Source: Syntrophaceae bacterium (GTDB lineage Bacteria > Desulfobacterota > Syntrophia > Syntrophales > Smithellaceae). From it: a stretch of 64,000 nucleotides of DNA. Shown here piece after piece: positions 17,644-26,348 of this stretch; within the stretch, counting starts at the first letter, position 1; each line of letters starts with the position of its first letter. Made by a program: the position numbers and the translations under genes. The notes below the pieces were generated by a model that did not search any database, was not told the origin of the DNA, and saw nothing but the letters and a program-made list of their open reading frames with translations. The DNA is taken from the NCBI GenBank assembly GCA_018436925.1, contig JAHDKI010000021.1, positions 1-64,000 of the forward strand. The letters are read 5' to 3'.

Positions 17644-18367
17644 AATATTCTTCCTCCATATTGGCCAGCCTCTCGATAATCTGGGCCGCATACTCGCGCT
17701 GCACGCGTAGACCGGTGCCTTCGAGTCGTTCAGGCGAGAAAATGTCCACGCGCGTGTAAAACTTATCCCCCCAGGCCGGGATCAGGCCATACTTCCGCTG
17801 TTTATCGCCACGCAGATACATGCACAAAACCTTGCAATTTTCCACGTCGTTGATGAAACGCCCGACACCGTAAGAGAAGTTTTCGCGATCAACCCGGCCG
17901 GTCCGCGATCTTCCTCCTTCGGGAAAAATCATGACCGTCTGGCCGTCCCGCAGAAGATAAACGCATTTTTCCAGCGTCTTTTTCGTCTTTTCACGCGGCC
18001 CCCCCCGGTCGATCGGAATGCACTTGGACAGATAACACAAGACGGCAAGAAAAATATTGCTCTGGAAATTCCGCCGCTCGGGCAGATTCCACGGCAATCG
18101 CTTAAATTGTGTAAAGTGACTGCCGAAGCTGAAGGCGGCATAGCTTAAAATAAATGAATCGATCATCGTCAGGTGATTGGCGCAGATGATCCACGGCCCG
18201 TCGTGCGCCGAGAAAGCCTCGGCGCACTGGCGGCGGATTTCGCGCAGATTCCGGACGCGGTAAAACAACAAACGCGCGATCAAAAAGTAAAAAGGCGCGA
18301 CAAAGACGATGCCCAGCCGCCCTAAAAACTCCTGCAACCGCAGGGAAAAGATCGATCGCTTATCCAT
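17543..18367 (-). CDS. PlsC-like lysophospholipid acyltransferase
   Basis: A 274-residue membrane-associated acyltransferase. One hydrophobic segment lies near residues 15-35. The catalytic motif is NHLTMID (NHx4D) near residue 64, and the glycerophosphate-binding motif is FPEGGRSRTGR near residue 149. The family transfers acyl groups from acyl-ACP or acyl-CoA to lysophosphatidate or related acceptors. Placed 6 bp after the ACP gene, it probably uses the product of this cluster, making a lipid end-product likely rather than a free acid. The acceptor cannot be told. The C-terminal 33 codons overlap the transferase gene that follows. Confidence 0.86.
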   Translation of the reverse strand: MDKRSIFSLRLQEFLGRLGIVFVAPFYFLIARLLFYRVRNLREIRRQCAEAFSAHDGPWIICANHLTMIDSFILSYAAFSFGSHFTQFKRLPWNLPERRNFQSNIFLAVLCYLSKCIPIDRGGPREKTKKTLEKCVYLLRDGQTVMIFPEGGRSRTGRVDRENFSYGVGRFINDVENCKVLCMYLRGDKQRKYGLIPAWGDKFYTRVDIFSPERLEGTGLRVQREYAAQIIERLANMEEEYFAVRGQRSRGFKLSGEPKKGSGFALPGENPHRS

Positions 18368-18373
18368 AACTTT

Positions 18374-18622
18374 TTACCCGAGCTTCTGTTTAATGATTTT
18401 CACGGCATCGCCGATGGTGCGGATTTTGTCCGCTTCATCATCGTCCACGCTGATGCCGAAGACGTCTTCACATTTGATGATGACGTCCACCAGGCGCGCG
18501 GAGTTGACTTTCAGATCATTCAAAATATGCGTCTCGAGAGTCGCTTTCTCCAGAAGCGCCGCGTCCTTGGTGTACGCTTTCAAAATATTCACCATTTCAT
18601 CAAAAATCTTTTTGTCATCCAT
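18374..18622 (-). CDS. Acyl carrier protein of the cluster
   Basis: An 82-residue acidic four-helix carrier. The attachment serine lies in NDLKVNSARLVDVI near residue 40. The usual DSL context is replaced by NSA, although the surrounding hydrophobic pattern and the later FGISVDDDEADKI helix are those of an ACP. This divergence fits a specialised carrier charged by the phosphopantetheinyl transferase in the same cluster instead of the housekeeping enzyme. It lies 6 bp before the acyltransferase and 21 bp after the ketosynthase. Confidence 0.9.
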   Translation of the reverse strand: MDDKKIFDEMVNILKAYTKDAALLEKATLETHILNDLKVNSARLVDVIIKCEDVFGISVDDDEADKIRTIGDAVKIIKQKLG

Positions 18623-18643
18623 TGTTTGCCACTCCTTTAATGA

Positions 18644-19924
18644 TTATTTGTTTTCCCATTTTTTAAAGATGATGCAGCTGTTGACATCTCCAAAGCCGAA
18701 GCCGGCCTTGGCCAGATACTTGAGTTCCGGATACGCCATGCAGGTCTGCGGAATTTTCGGCGCGAACTGGGCAATCTCCGGATGCACGTCTTCGGAATTG
18801 ATGGAGGGATGCAGAAAAGCCTTATAAACCTGCAGCACTGCCGCCACGCTTTCCACCGCCCCGGCCGCGCCCAGGCAATGCCCGACCATGGATTTGGTCG
18901 CGTTGATGTAAGGAAAGTTCTCCGGCGTTCGTTCGAGGGCCGCCGCCCAGTTTTTCACTTCATGCGGATCGGCGTAAGTGGCCGTCAGGTGACCGTTGAT
19001 CGCGTCAATTTCAGACGGCGCGATCCCCGCATCCGCCACAGCACCGCGAATACAGCGCTGAACGCCTATCGGATTCGGCGCGGTCATCGACCCGCCCATC
19101 CTTTGCCCGCCGCAATTGACGTACCCGCCGACGATTTCCGCGTAGATTCGCACGCCCCGGGCCAGCGCTGTCTCCAGTTCTTCCAAAACCAGCATTGCGC
19201 CGCCGGACCCCGGGACAAAGCCGCAGGCGGAAGCCGACATCGGCCGCGATCCGGCCGGTGGGTTATCATTGAACTTTCGGGCAAGAACACGCATCGCGTC
19301 AAACCCGCCCCAGATATACGGAGAGGCGCCTTCGGAACCGCCGGCCACCATCCGTTTGGCCAGTCCCATCCGGATGCGCCACAGCGCATCGATGATCGCT
19401 TCGTTGCCGGTTGAGCAAGCCGATGAGTTCGAGGTCACCTGGTTGCCCGCGCCGATCAAGCCGGCAATTCTCGCGCTGGTTCCGCTGTTCATGACCTGTT
19501 CCACGACGCGGCTTCCCAGTCGGCGGACCCGCCCTTCGTTGATCGTGGGAACGACATTGAGAGCAATCGTGTCCATTCCGCCAATCCCCGAACCGGCGAT
19601 TACGCCGGTATCCCAGTCCACCGTTTCGTCGTCGCCGTCCGTCAGATCAAAGCCCGCATCCCGCCAGGCGTCCACCGCCGAAACCGACGCGTAACCGATA
19701 TTGTCGTTGATCGACATCAGTTTCTCGCGGTCAAAATAACTTTTCCGAATTTCCTCAAAATTTTCAGGAACCCCGGCGATCTGGCATCCGAACTTCATTT
19801 CATCCAGTTGAGGAATGAGCCGAATACCGGATTTCCCCTCGCGCAACGCTTTTTCAAAGTTATCCAGTCCGTGCGCGTTGGGCGCCGCGACACCCATTCC
19901 CGTCACCACCACTCTTTTTCTCAT
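18644..19924 (-). CDS. 3-Oxoacyl-ACP synthase II (FabF-like ketosynthase)
   Basis: A 426-residue condensing enzyme. The N-terminus is RKRVVVTGMGVAAPNAHG. The nucleophilic Cys is in SSACSTGNEAI near residue 170, the first His in INGHLTATYADPHE, and the Lys/second His in NATKSMVGHCLGAAG, so the Cys-His-His set of elongating ketosynthases is complete. The His context NGHLTAT differs from the common AHGTST and suggests a diverged, specialised KAS. The start ATG 19924 overlaps the dehydratase stop in ATGA. It would extend acyl-ACP with malonyl units supplied by the cluster's own FabD. Confidence 0.92.
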   Translation of the reverse strand: MRKRVVVTGMGVAAPNAHGLDNFEKALREGKSGIRLIPQLDEMKFGCQIAGVPENFEEIRKSYFDREKLMSINDNIGYASVSAVDAWRDAGFDLTDGDDETVDWDTGVIAGSGIGGMDTIALNVVPTINEGRVRRLGSRVVEQVMNSGTSARIAGLIGAGNQVTSNSSACSTGNEAIIDALWRIRMGLAKRMVAGGSEGASPYIWGGFDAMRVLARKFNDNPPAGSRPMSASACGFVPGSGGAMLVLEELETALARGVRIYAEIVGGYVNCGGQRMGGSMTAPNPIGVQRCIRGAVADAGIAPSEIDAINGHLTATYADPHEVKNWAAALERTPENFPYINATKSMVGHCLGAAGAVESVAAVLQVYKAFLHPSINSEDVHPEIAQFAPKIPQTCMAYPELKYLAKAGFGFGDVNSCIIFKKWENK

Positions 19925-20391
19925 GTTTCCACTCCCATTCCCGCTAATTTTCCCGTGCACACCACGTCTCCGTTTTCCCGTTCCATCACGGTCTCAACCT
20001 TTAGTGCGCCTTTGCGCATGTATATCTTCTTCCCTTTGACGATCACCCGCTCGCCGGGCTTCACAATGCCCTTAAATTCAATATCTTCCGCAAGTGAAAA
20101 CAGGCTGAGCGGGCCTTTCATTTCACTGGGCCGCACCTTTTTCGAACAGGACAGAAGATACATACCGTAGGCCACCACGCCGATCTGCGCCATGGATTCC
20201 ACCAGGATCACACCCGGGGTGATCGGCCGGCCGGGGAAATGGCCGGGATAAAAAAACTCGTCTTCGCGAAACCGGTAAGCCCCGACAATTTGCTCTTCGC
20301 TCAAAGACAGGATCTCATCGATGAAGCGAAACGGTTTCTGCTGCGGCACGAGACGCAGCACTTCTTCGATGACGCCGGCATCAGCCTCCAT
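19921..20391 (-). CDS. FabZ-like 3-hydroxyacyl-ACP dehydratase
   Basis: A 156-residue hot-dog-fold dehydratase. The active-site helix region is YPGHFPGRPITPGVILVES near residue 50: His and, 14 residues on, the Glu of the FabZ catalytic pair. The end VVCTGKLAGMGVET is short. The start at ATG 20391 is preferred because an ACGGAGG site sits just upstream; a start at 20409 adds six residues and lies inside the reductase gene. It overlaps the reductase by 11 bp and the ketosynthase by 4 bp, showing tight coupling. Confidence 0.9.
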   Translation of the reverse strand: MEADAGVIEEVLRLVPQQKPFRFIDEILSLSEEQIVGAYRFREDEFFYPGHFPGRPITPGVILVESMAQIGVVAYGMYLLSCSKKVRPSEMKGPLSLFSLAEDIEFKGIVKPGERVIVKGKKIYMRKGALKVETVMERENGDVVCTGKLAGMGVET

Positions 20392-21106
20392 AAAGGCCTC
20401 CGTTGACATGAAGGACGCAGCCGTGAATGTAGGTTCCTTTCGTCGCCAAAAACGCGACCACGTCGGCGATCTCTTGGGGCCTTCCGATGCGCCCCAACGG
20501 AATGTTGGACAGAATCCGGTCTTTGACGTCCGCAGGCAGCTCTTCGGTCATATCCGTCTCGATAAACCCCGGCGCCACGGAATTGATCAAAATGTTGCGG
20601 CCGGCCATTTCCTGAGCCAGGGATTTCGTAAAAGCATCCAGCGCCGCTTTTTCCATTGTGTAAGCGATCTGACCGGGATTGCCGGTATGTCCGACAACGC
20701 TTGAAATAGTGATCACGCGGCCTGCTTTGGCTCGCATCATGAACTGCCGAAGAATTCTTTTCGTCAGATACCAGACGCCGCGGGACAAGGAGCGCTGCTC
20801 GTCGAACTGCTCCACCTTCATCGTGATAATGTCGGCATTGATTGACTGACCGGCGTTGTTAACCAGCACATCGACCCGCCCTGCCGTCTCTTTAAGTCCC
20901 GCGACCATGGCGTCAATCTGCTCGATCTGCGCCAGATCGGCCTGAACCAAAAAGCCATCCCCCACCTCATCAAGAAGCGCCTGCGCTTTTGCGGCGCTTT
21001 TACGGTAATGAATCCCTACGCGAAATCCTTCCGCGGCCAGAGCGCGGCAGCAGGCCGCGCCGATGCCCGTGGCGCCTCCCGTCACCAGTGCAACCGGTTT
21101 ATCCAT
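20381..21106 (-). CDS. FabG-like 3-oxoacyl-ACP reductase (SDR)
   Basis: A 241-residue SDR. The cofactor motif is TGGATGIGAACC, an Arg/Lys-rich HYRKSAAKA follows strand 2 and favours NADPH, NNAG is present, and the catalytic Ser-Tyr-Lys is in ISSVVGHTG ... AYTMEKAAL. It reduces the keto group made by the condensing enzymes of this cluster. The second ATG (21106) is preferred because GAGG stands 9 nt upstream; the first ATG (21115) abuts it. It overlaps the FabH-like gene by 8 bp. Confidence 0.92.
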   Translation of the reverse strand: MDKPVALVTGGATGIGAACCRALAAEGFRVGIHYRKSAAKAQALLDEVGDGFLVQADLAQIEQIDAMVAGLKETAGRVDVLVNNAGQSINADIITMKVEQFDEQRSLSRGVWYLTKRILRQFMMRAKAGRVITISSVVGHTGNPGQIAYTMEKAALDAFTKSLAQEMAGRNILINSVAPGFIETDMTEELPADVKDRILSNIPLGRIGRPQEIADVVAFLATKGTYIHGCVLHVNGGLYGG

Positions 21107-22097
21107 TTTTTTCATCCTCGACTTTCAACAAAATGTGCGCCCACGACAGACCCGCCCCGACAATCGACAAAGCCACGCAATCTCCGGCTTGCAGATCCTC
21201 CCAATGCGCAGACAAAACCGACGGCGCACTGGCGCATCCGGTATTGCCGAACTGATCCACGCCGAACCAATGATGCTCCGGAAGAATCCCCGTCCGCTCG
21301 CAGACGGTGGTCAGCATGCTCAAGTTGGCCTGATGGCCGATAAAAATAAAACGCTGCGCCTGGGCGCCGGCGATTTCCTGAAAACGCTTGACGCCTTCGG
21401 TGGTCGTCCGGATCGCAAATCCCTGGACGGCGTTGCCGTCCTGATAGAATCGCCAAAGATGGTTGATACCGACCTTTTCCCAGGCCGACGGCCTAGACGC
21501 GAACGTACAGTCGCGAAATGCCGCCCGCGACCGCACCGTTGATGAGACAACCGCGGCGGCGCTTCCATCGCCGAACAACACCGCCATGGAACGATCCGCG
21601 TAATTGACGGCTTTGGTCAACGTTTCGGAATCCACCACCAAAACATAGGGCGGCAGGGTATCCGGCTGCATTTTGGATAAAAAATTGATCTGCATCCCGA
21701 AGGAACTGCACGCCGAATTCATATCCAGACACGGCACCTCAATGCCCAGTTCGGCCGCAATCGAAGACGACTCGGCAGGCGCGATATGATCAGGAGACGA
21801 ACTTCCCGCCACAATCATGCCGATATCGCTGAGAGAAAGCCCGGCCCGGTCCAAAGCCAGGCGCGCGGCGAGGGCCGCCATCTGGGCGTTGTTATAACGC
21901 CTCACGGCATAGGCTTCACGGTAGTCGGCATTCTTGGTTTGCCGGATGTAGTCGAGCGGCAGCACGGTCCGGCGATTTATAATCCCGACCCGATCGAGAA
22001 TCCATTCATTGCTCGTCCCGATATCCAGATCTTCCAAAAACCGGTTGGAGATCACCTCCTCCGGATTGAAATGCCCCATGCCGTGCAGGTACAACAT
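21099..22097 (-). CDS. 3-Oxoacyl-ACP synthase III (FabH-like)
   Basis: A 332-residue thiolase-fold enzyme that starts chains by joining an acyl-CoA to malonyl-ACP. The triad is complete: Cys in MNSACSSFGMQ near residue 120, His in FIGHQANLSML near 250, and Asn in QFGNTGCASAP near 280. The N-terminus MLYLHGMGHFNPEEVISN is the usual FabH start, with a GGGAG site 11 nt upstream. The acyl-CoA dehydrogenase encoded 2 bp upstream may supply or modify its primer; the primer itself cannot be predicted. Confidence 0.9.
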   Translation of the reverse strand: MLYLHGMGHFNPEEVISNRFLEDLDIGTSNEWILDRVGIINRRTVLPLDYIRQTKNADYREAYAVRRYNNAQMAALAARLALDRAGLSLSDIGMIVAGSSSPDHIAPAESSSIAAELGIEVPCLDMNSACSSFGMQINFLSKMQPDTLPPYVLVVDSETLTKAVNYADRSMAVLFGDGSAAAVVSSTVRSRAAFRDCTFASRPSAWEKVGINHLWRFYQDGNAVQGFAIRTTTEGVKRFQEIAGAQAQRFIFIGHQANLSMLTTVCERTGILPEHHWFGVDQFGNTGCASAPSVLSAHWEDLQAGDCVALSIVGAGLSWAHILLKVEDEKNG

Positions 22098-22099
22098 GT

Positions 22100-23299
22100 T
22101 TAAACGATCTCCCGTCCGATAATCATGTTCTGAACCTCGCGGACGCCTTCATAAATGTCAATGATATGCGCGTCTCGCGCCAGCTTTGAAATTTCATAGT
22201 CGGTGGTGAAACCATAGCCGCCGTGAAGATGCAGGCCTTCGTTGGCGCAAAACAGCGCTGCTTCCGCACAGGTATTTTTGGCCAGGGAGGCGTAAATACC
22301 CGCGTCGTCGGCTTTCGTGACGATTTTCCAGGCAGCCTTCATCAGCGACAATTCCGCGAGTTCGACTTTCTTCCACATGGTCGTAATCATGTCGCGGGCC
22401 ACCGGCAGATCGCAGAGGCGCTGACCGAACTGTTTGCGTTCGCGGGTGTACTCCAGGGTCACGTCGAGCGCGCGCTTGGCGAGTCCCAGACCGATGGCGG
22501 CGACCATCGGGCGGGCGTAGTCCAGCACATCGACAATGTACTTGAAGCCGAAGCGGCGGTCGCCGATGATCTGATCCGGATGAATGACGACGTCCTCAAA
22601 AGTGACGGTGGCGGTATTGGACAACCTCTGCCCCAGCTTGTCTTCGGGCTTGCCGATAATGATTTTCCCGCCGGTCGGCACATCGATTTCCCGGGGTGCG
22701 TTGCCCACATCCGGCAACTCGACGGAGGTCACCGGCTCCACCGGAATCACCACGCAGGCCATGAAGTTGCTGGCGGGCTTGCCCACTTTGCAAAGCACGG
22801 TAAACTGCGACGCGTAGGAGGCGTTGGTGATAAAACACTTGGCGCCGTTTAAGACATACGTGCCGTCGTCGCGCTTGGCGATAAAGCTCGTCATAAGCGA
22901 GTTGTCGGAGCCCGCGCCCGGCTCGGTCAGACAAAACGACGCCAGAAGCGGCTTTTCGACAAACGGCCGCAGAAAGCGTTCCTTTTGTTCATCCGTGCCG
23001 TGCTGACTGATCACCACATTAGCCAGATCGTTGCACATCGCGGAGGTCGAAATGCCGGTGTCGCCGTAGGATATTTCCTGAATGATGAGCGCCGTGGTGA
23101 AAATATCGATGTCAAATCCCTTAACCGATTCGGGAATGGATAAATTGATGACGCCCATCTCCCAGGCCTTGTTGATGATCGCCCAGGGAAAGTGATGCGC
23201 TTTTTCCAGCTCCAGAATATGGGGCGTGATTTCGTTTTTCACCAGCTTGCGCACGGTTTCCACGTATTGAATTTGAGTCTCGCTGAAACTTAAGTCCAT
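22100..23299 (-). CDS. Acyl-CoA dehydrogenase family flavoprotein
   Basis: A 399-residue FAD enzyme with the full ACAD fold. Signature 1 is FCLTEPGAGSDNS near residue 130, and signature 2 is the GLHLHGGYGFTTDYEISKLARD region. The catalytic Glu lies in DIYEGVREVQNM near residue 385, the position used by short- and medium-chain enzymes. It sits between FabD and FabH in a lipid-synthesis cluster that has no enoyl-ACP reductase. It could therefore act in reverse as the enoyl reductase, desaturate a primer, or work on an ACP-bound chain, as known for ACADs in some polyketide pathways. These roles are inference. Electron-transfer flavoprotein genes are not in the window. Confidence 0.92.
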   Translation of the reverse strand: MDLSFSETQIQYVETVRKLVKNEITPHILELEKAHHFPWAIINKAWEMGVINLSIPESVKGFDIDIFTTALIIQEISYGDTGISTSAMCNDLANVVISQHGTDEQKERFLRPFVEKPLLASFCLTEPGAGSDNSLMTSFIAKRDDGTYVLNGAKCFITNASYASQFTVLCKVGKPASNFMACVVIPVEPVTSVELPDVGNAPREIDVPTGGKIIIGKPEDKLGQRLSNTATVTFEDVVIHPDQIIGDRRFGFKYIVDVLDYARPMVAAIGLGLAKRALDVTLEYTRERKQFGQRLCDLPVARDMITTMWKKVELAELSLMKAAWKIVTKADDAGIYASLAKNTCAEAALFCANEGLHLHGGYGFTTDYEISKLARDAHIIDIYEGVREVQNMIIGREIV

Positions 23300-23345
23300 G
23301 ATGTTCCTTTCGTTATATCCTCATGAGTCGTTTGATCTTCACAGA

Positions 23346-24293
23346 TCAGGTTTTTGCAAAGGTTTTTTCCGCTGCGGACAGTCCGGTGACGGATTCGCAC
23401 GTCACGCCGATCGTCTTGAAAAACTCCCTCAGGGGACGGCCCGGACCGACTTCGTAAACCTGCAAGGCCCGCGAAGCCAACGCCTGCATGTTGTCGCGCC
23501 AGCGCACGGAATGGGACAACTGACTGACCAGATTGCCGATAACGACATCAAGCGACGCTTCATGATAGGTTCCGGAATAATTCGACGTCACTCGCGGCGC
23601 ATTTTGAACATTGAATGAACCGGCATAATCCCGAAGCACGCCGGTAAAGGGCTCTTCGATGACTTGCATAAACCGGCTGTGGAAGGGCGCGCTCACGTTG
23701 AGCTGCACAAACCGGCAAGTTTTAGGAGGAGCAAACAAAGCTTTAACGCGGCTTTCCGCCTCAGGCAACGCATCCGCCCGGCCGCTGATCACCACCTGAT
23801 TGGCTGAATTGATGTTGGCCAGATCAATGGGCAATCCGTCGAACGCCCGGCGAAGCGCTTCAACGTCAACGCCTTCCGAAATCACCGCCGCCATCGATCC
23901 GACGCCGACGGGAACCGCCTGCTGCATCAGCTTCCCGCGCTCGCGGACAATCTTGACCGTATCGGCAAAAGGCATCACACCGGCCGCGGTCAGCGCCGTA
24001 AACTCCCCCAGCGAATGCCCGCCGAAATAGTCGGCCCGAAACCCGAACCGCTCGGCAAGTCCGCGCATCATGGCGATTTCGGTCGTGACGATGCCGGGCT
24101 GCGTGTATTCCGTGAGATTCAAACGCGGATCCTCTTCAAAACAAAGGGAGGCCACATCCAACCCCAAAGCGTCGGACGCTTCTTCATAGACTTGTCGGCA
24201 AACCGGCATCGCATCGAAAAAATCCTTTCCCATTCCGGGTCGTTGCGATCCCTGGCCGGGAAAGACAACCACTGCTGCTTTACCTTCACTCAT
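23346..24293 (-). CDS. fabD: Malonyl-CoA:ACP transacylase
   Basis: A 315-residue acyltransferase that loads malonate on ACP. The N-terminus has VVFPGQGSQRPGMG (oxyanion Gln) and the nucleophile motif is GHSLGEFTAL near residue 95. The His is in NVSAPFHSRFM near residue 205, and an Arg that binds the malonyl carboxylate is expected near IVRERGKLMQ. It is the first gene of the - strand cluster, with AGGAG 8 nt upstream, and begins after a 330-bp gene-free stretch. Confidence 0.94.
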   Translation of the reverse strand: MSEGKAAVVVFPGQGSQRPGMGKDFFDAMPVCRQVYEEASDALGLDVASLCFEEDPRLNLTEYTQPGIVTTEIAMMRGLAERFGFRADYFGGHSLGEFTALTAAGVMPFADTVKIVRERGKLMQQAVPVGVGSMAAVISEGVDVEALRRAFDGLPIDLANINSANQVVISGRADALPEAESRVKALFAPPKTCRFVQLNVSAPFHSRFMQVIEEPFTGVLRDYAGSFNVQNAPRVTSNYSGTYHEASLDVVIGNLVSQLSHSVRWRDNMQALASRALQVYEVGPGRPLREFFKTIGVTCESVTGLSAAEKTFAKT

Positions 24294-24623
24294 GCATTGC
24301 TCTCCTGAAATAAATACCGTGTGTTGAACACAGGCGAACGTGCGGCCTTAAGGCACAATCCATGCCATTCAACCGTCTTTTTCCGAAAGGCCATAACAAC
24401 TCAAAACCACTGATTTTTCGTTGTCCGCCTTTCGGCACTCGCCACCCTCTTGCCGCTTTGTTTCGTGTAATGTGTTTTGCACTGCGAACCGGGTTTCGCA
24501 CAGCCTTGCAAGCCCATTTGCAATTCCGCCGGCATTGACAAACCGCGTTTTTCAAGATTAGGAGGAGCTCTTAAAACGATCCTGCAATGAAGTCAAGATC
24601 AAATCCGGAGAATCACCGCCCCG
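24294..24623. other. 330-bp divergent intergenic region
   Basis: It separates the lipid cluster (-) from the DNA glycosylase (+). An 89-codon - strand frame here (24286-24555) has no family features, is Arg/Cys-rich and overlaps the FabD start, so it is not called. It must hold the cluster promoter, but no convincing -35/-10 pair or operator was found by eye. Confidence 0.5.
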
Positions 24624-25205
24624 ATGGAACAACGCAAAATACCTTTGGGCAGAAAGTTTTTCGCGCGCGACACGATTGTTGTGGCCCGTGAACTCCTGGG
24701 TAAAAAGCTGGTCCGCCGGCTAAACGGCCATACCTTGTCCGGTATCATTGTTGAAACCGAAGCGTATTGCGGCCGCTTCGACAGCGCCTGTCATGCGCAC
24801 CGGGGGCAAACCAAACGCAACGCTGTGATGTTCGGTCCGCCCGGCCACGCCTACGTTTATTTCACCTACGGCATGCACTACCTGCTGAATCTGGTCACCG
24901 AACCGGAAGGCGCCCCATGCGCCGTGCTGATCCGGGCCGTCCAAGCGCAAGAAGGCGTCCGGATCATGGAAAATCGAAGAAAGAAAACGGGGCCGCAACT
25001 GACGGACGGTCCGGCAAAGCTCTGCCAGGCGCTGGCCATCGATCTGAAACTCAACGGGTGGGATGTGACGACAGCCCGGAAGCTGTGGGTCGAGGATGCG
25101 CCGTCTGCCCGCCCCGGTCAAATTCTCGCCACGCCCCGGATCGGCATCGCTTACGCGCAGCCGCAAGACCGCGACGCACCCTGGCGCTTTTTGCTCACCC
25201 CCTGA
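24624..25205 (+). CDS. 3-Methyladenine DNA glycosylase (AAG/MPG family)
   Basis: A 193-residue base-excision-repair glycosylase removing alkylated purines. Features in order are FFARDTIVVARELLGKKLVR, SGIIVETEAYCG (with the catalytic Glu), DSACHAHRGQTKRNAVMF, the intercalating Tyr region VYFTYGMHYLLNLV, and the LTDGPAKLCQAL segment. The length is typical of the family. It is a single gene; the SD before its ATG is weak (GGAG 14 nt upstream). Confidence 0.94.
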   Translation: MEQRKIPLGRKFFARDTIVVARELLGKKLVRRLNGHTLSGIIVETEAYCGRFDSACHAHRGQTKRNAVMFGPPGHAYVYFTYGMHYLLNLVTEPEGAPCAVLIRAVQAQEGVRIMENRRKKTGPQLTDGPAKLCQALAIDLKLNGWDVTTARKLWVEDAPSARPGQILATPRIGIAYAQPQDRDAPWRFLLTP

Positions 25206-25248
25206 ATGCCCTCCGTCAGGCGCGGCGATCACTCGGAGACACCATCAA

Positions 25249-26322
25249 TCACGGGGAATCCTGATTTTGCGCTTCTTCCTGACGGTAGAGTTCGGCAAAC
25301 AGCTTCCAGATCGCCAAAAACAGCGAAGCGATGACCGGCCCCAGCACGAAACCGCTGAAGCCGAAAAGCGATAGCCCACCCAGAGTGGATAAAAAAATCA
25401 GCAGTGAATGCATCCGGATATCTCTACCCAGCAGAACCGGACGCAGGAGCGTGTCAACGCTGCTGATGACCACTGCACCGAAAATCAACACCGTCAACCC
25501 CTGCCAGATATGGCCGGAGACAAGCAGAATGACGCCCGCCGGCGCCCAGATGAGCGAACAGCCGACCGCCGGCACCACCGACAGGCCGAGCATCAAAACA
25601 CCCCACACGAGCGCCCGTTCAATGCCCACAATATAGAAAATCAATCCGCCCAAAAACCCCTGAAGGCCGCCGATGACAAATGTGAACTTCAATGTGGCTT
25701 TGGCGGTGGTCAGAAATTCGGATATGAAAAGAATCGTGTGGCGCCGGTCCACGGGCAGATAGCGGGTGAAAATATCCACCAGCCGGTCACTGTCGCGCAA
25801 AAAGTAATACAGGCAATACAGCATCACGGCAAATTGAAGCAAGAACACAACGGTGTTTGAAGTCAGCGCGGTCAGATTTCTCACAAGGAAATCCGATCCC
25901 GCTTTCAGAACTTCAATGGATTTCTCGGCAATGAAGGCCTCATTAATCTGCAATTCGGCCAAAAGCGGGTGACTGCCGAGCGAGGCCACGATGTCCTGAA
26001 TCTTTGCCACCCAATCGTCGGTCGAGGCATGCACGGAGGCATAGATGTCAATCGCCTCGGCAACCAGGAGGCTCACCAGCAGCCCGAGCGGAAGGATCAT
26101 CGCCACCAGGACGCTGGCAAGGGTCAACCCCGCGCTGAGATTCGGCCTTTTAAACCGGAGGGTCAGCCGGCGGTTGAGCGGCGCAAAGATCGCAGCGATC
26201 AGAACCGCCCAGAAAATGGCGAAAAAAAACGGCTTGAGCAGATAGCCCAGAAAAACCGTTACGATCGTTAAAAAGGCGAAGAAGATTACGTTTTGAAAAG
26301 AGGCAAACGGCGCGCGGCTCAT
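25249..26322 (-). CDS. AI-2E family transporter (UPF0118/PerM-like)
   Basis: A 357-residue membrane protein with about eight transmembrane segments: a hydrophobic N-terminal hairpin near residues 12-45, a segment near 70-90, and the paired C-terminal segments including LGGLSLFGFSGFVLGPVIA near residues 312-330. Members export small molecules or act as Na+/H+ antiporters; AI-2 transport is shown only for TqsA. The substrate here is unknown. The start has a GGGAGG site. The 27-bp gap to the PHP gene upstream allows co-transcription. Confidence 0.88.
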   Translation of the reverse strand: MSRAPFASFQNVIFFAFLTIVTVFLGYLLKPFFFAIFWAVLIAAIFAPLNRRLTLRFKRPNLSAGLTLASVLVAMILPLGLLVSLLVAEAIDIYASVHASTDDWVAKIQDIVASLGSHPLLAELQINEAFIAEKSIEVLKAGSDFLVRNLTALTSNTVVFLLQFAVMLYCLYYFLRDSDRLVDIFTRYLPVDRRHTILFISEFLTTAKATLKFTFVIGGLQGFLGGLIFYIVGIERALVWGVLMLGLSVVPAVGCSLIWAPAGVILLVSGHIWQGLTVLIFGAVVISSVDTLLRPVLLGRDIRMHSLLIFLSTLGGLSLFGFSGFVLGPVIASLFLAIWKLFAELYRQEEAQNQDSP

Positions 26323-26348
26323 TGAAACCGTCCTCCCGCAGAAATGGA

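Noticed and set aside
24286..24555. Small - strand protein before fabD
   Set aside because: No family pattern, Arg/Cys-rich composition, no Shine-Dalgarno site and overlap with the fabD start.
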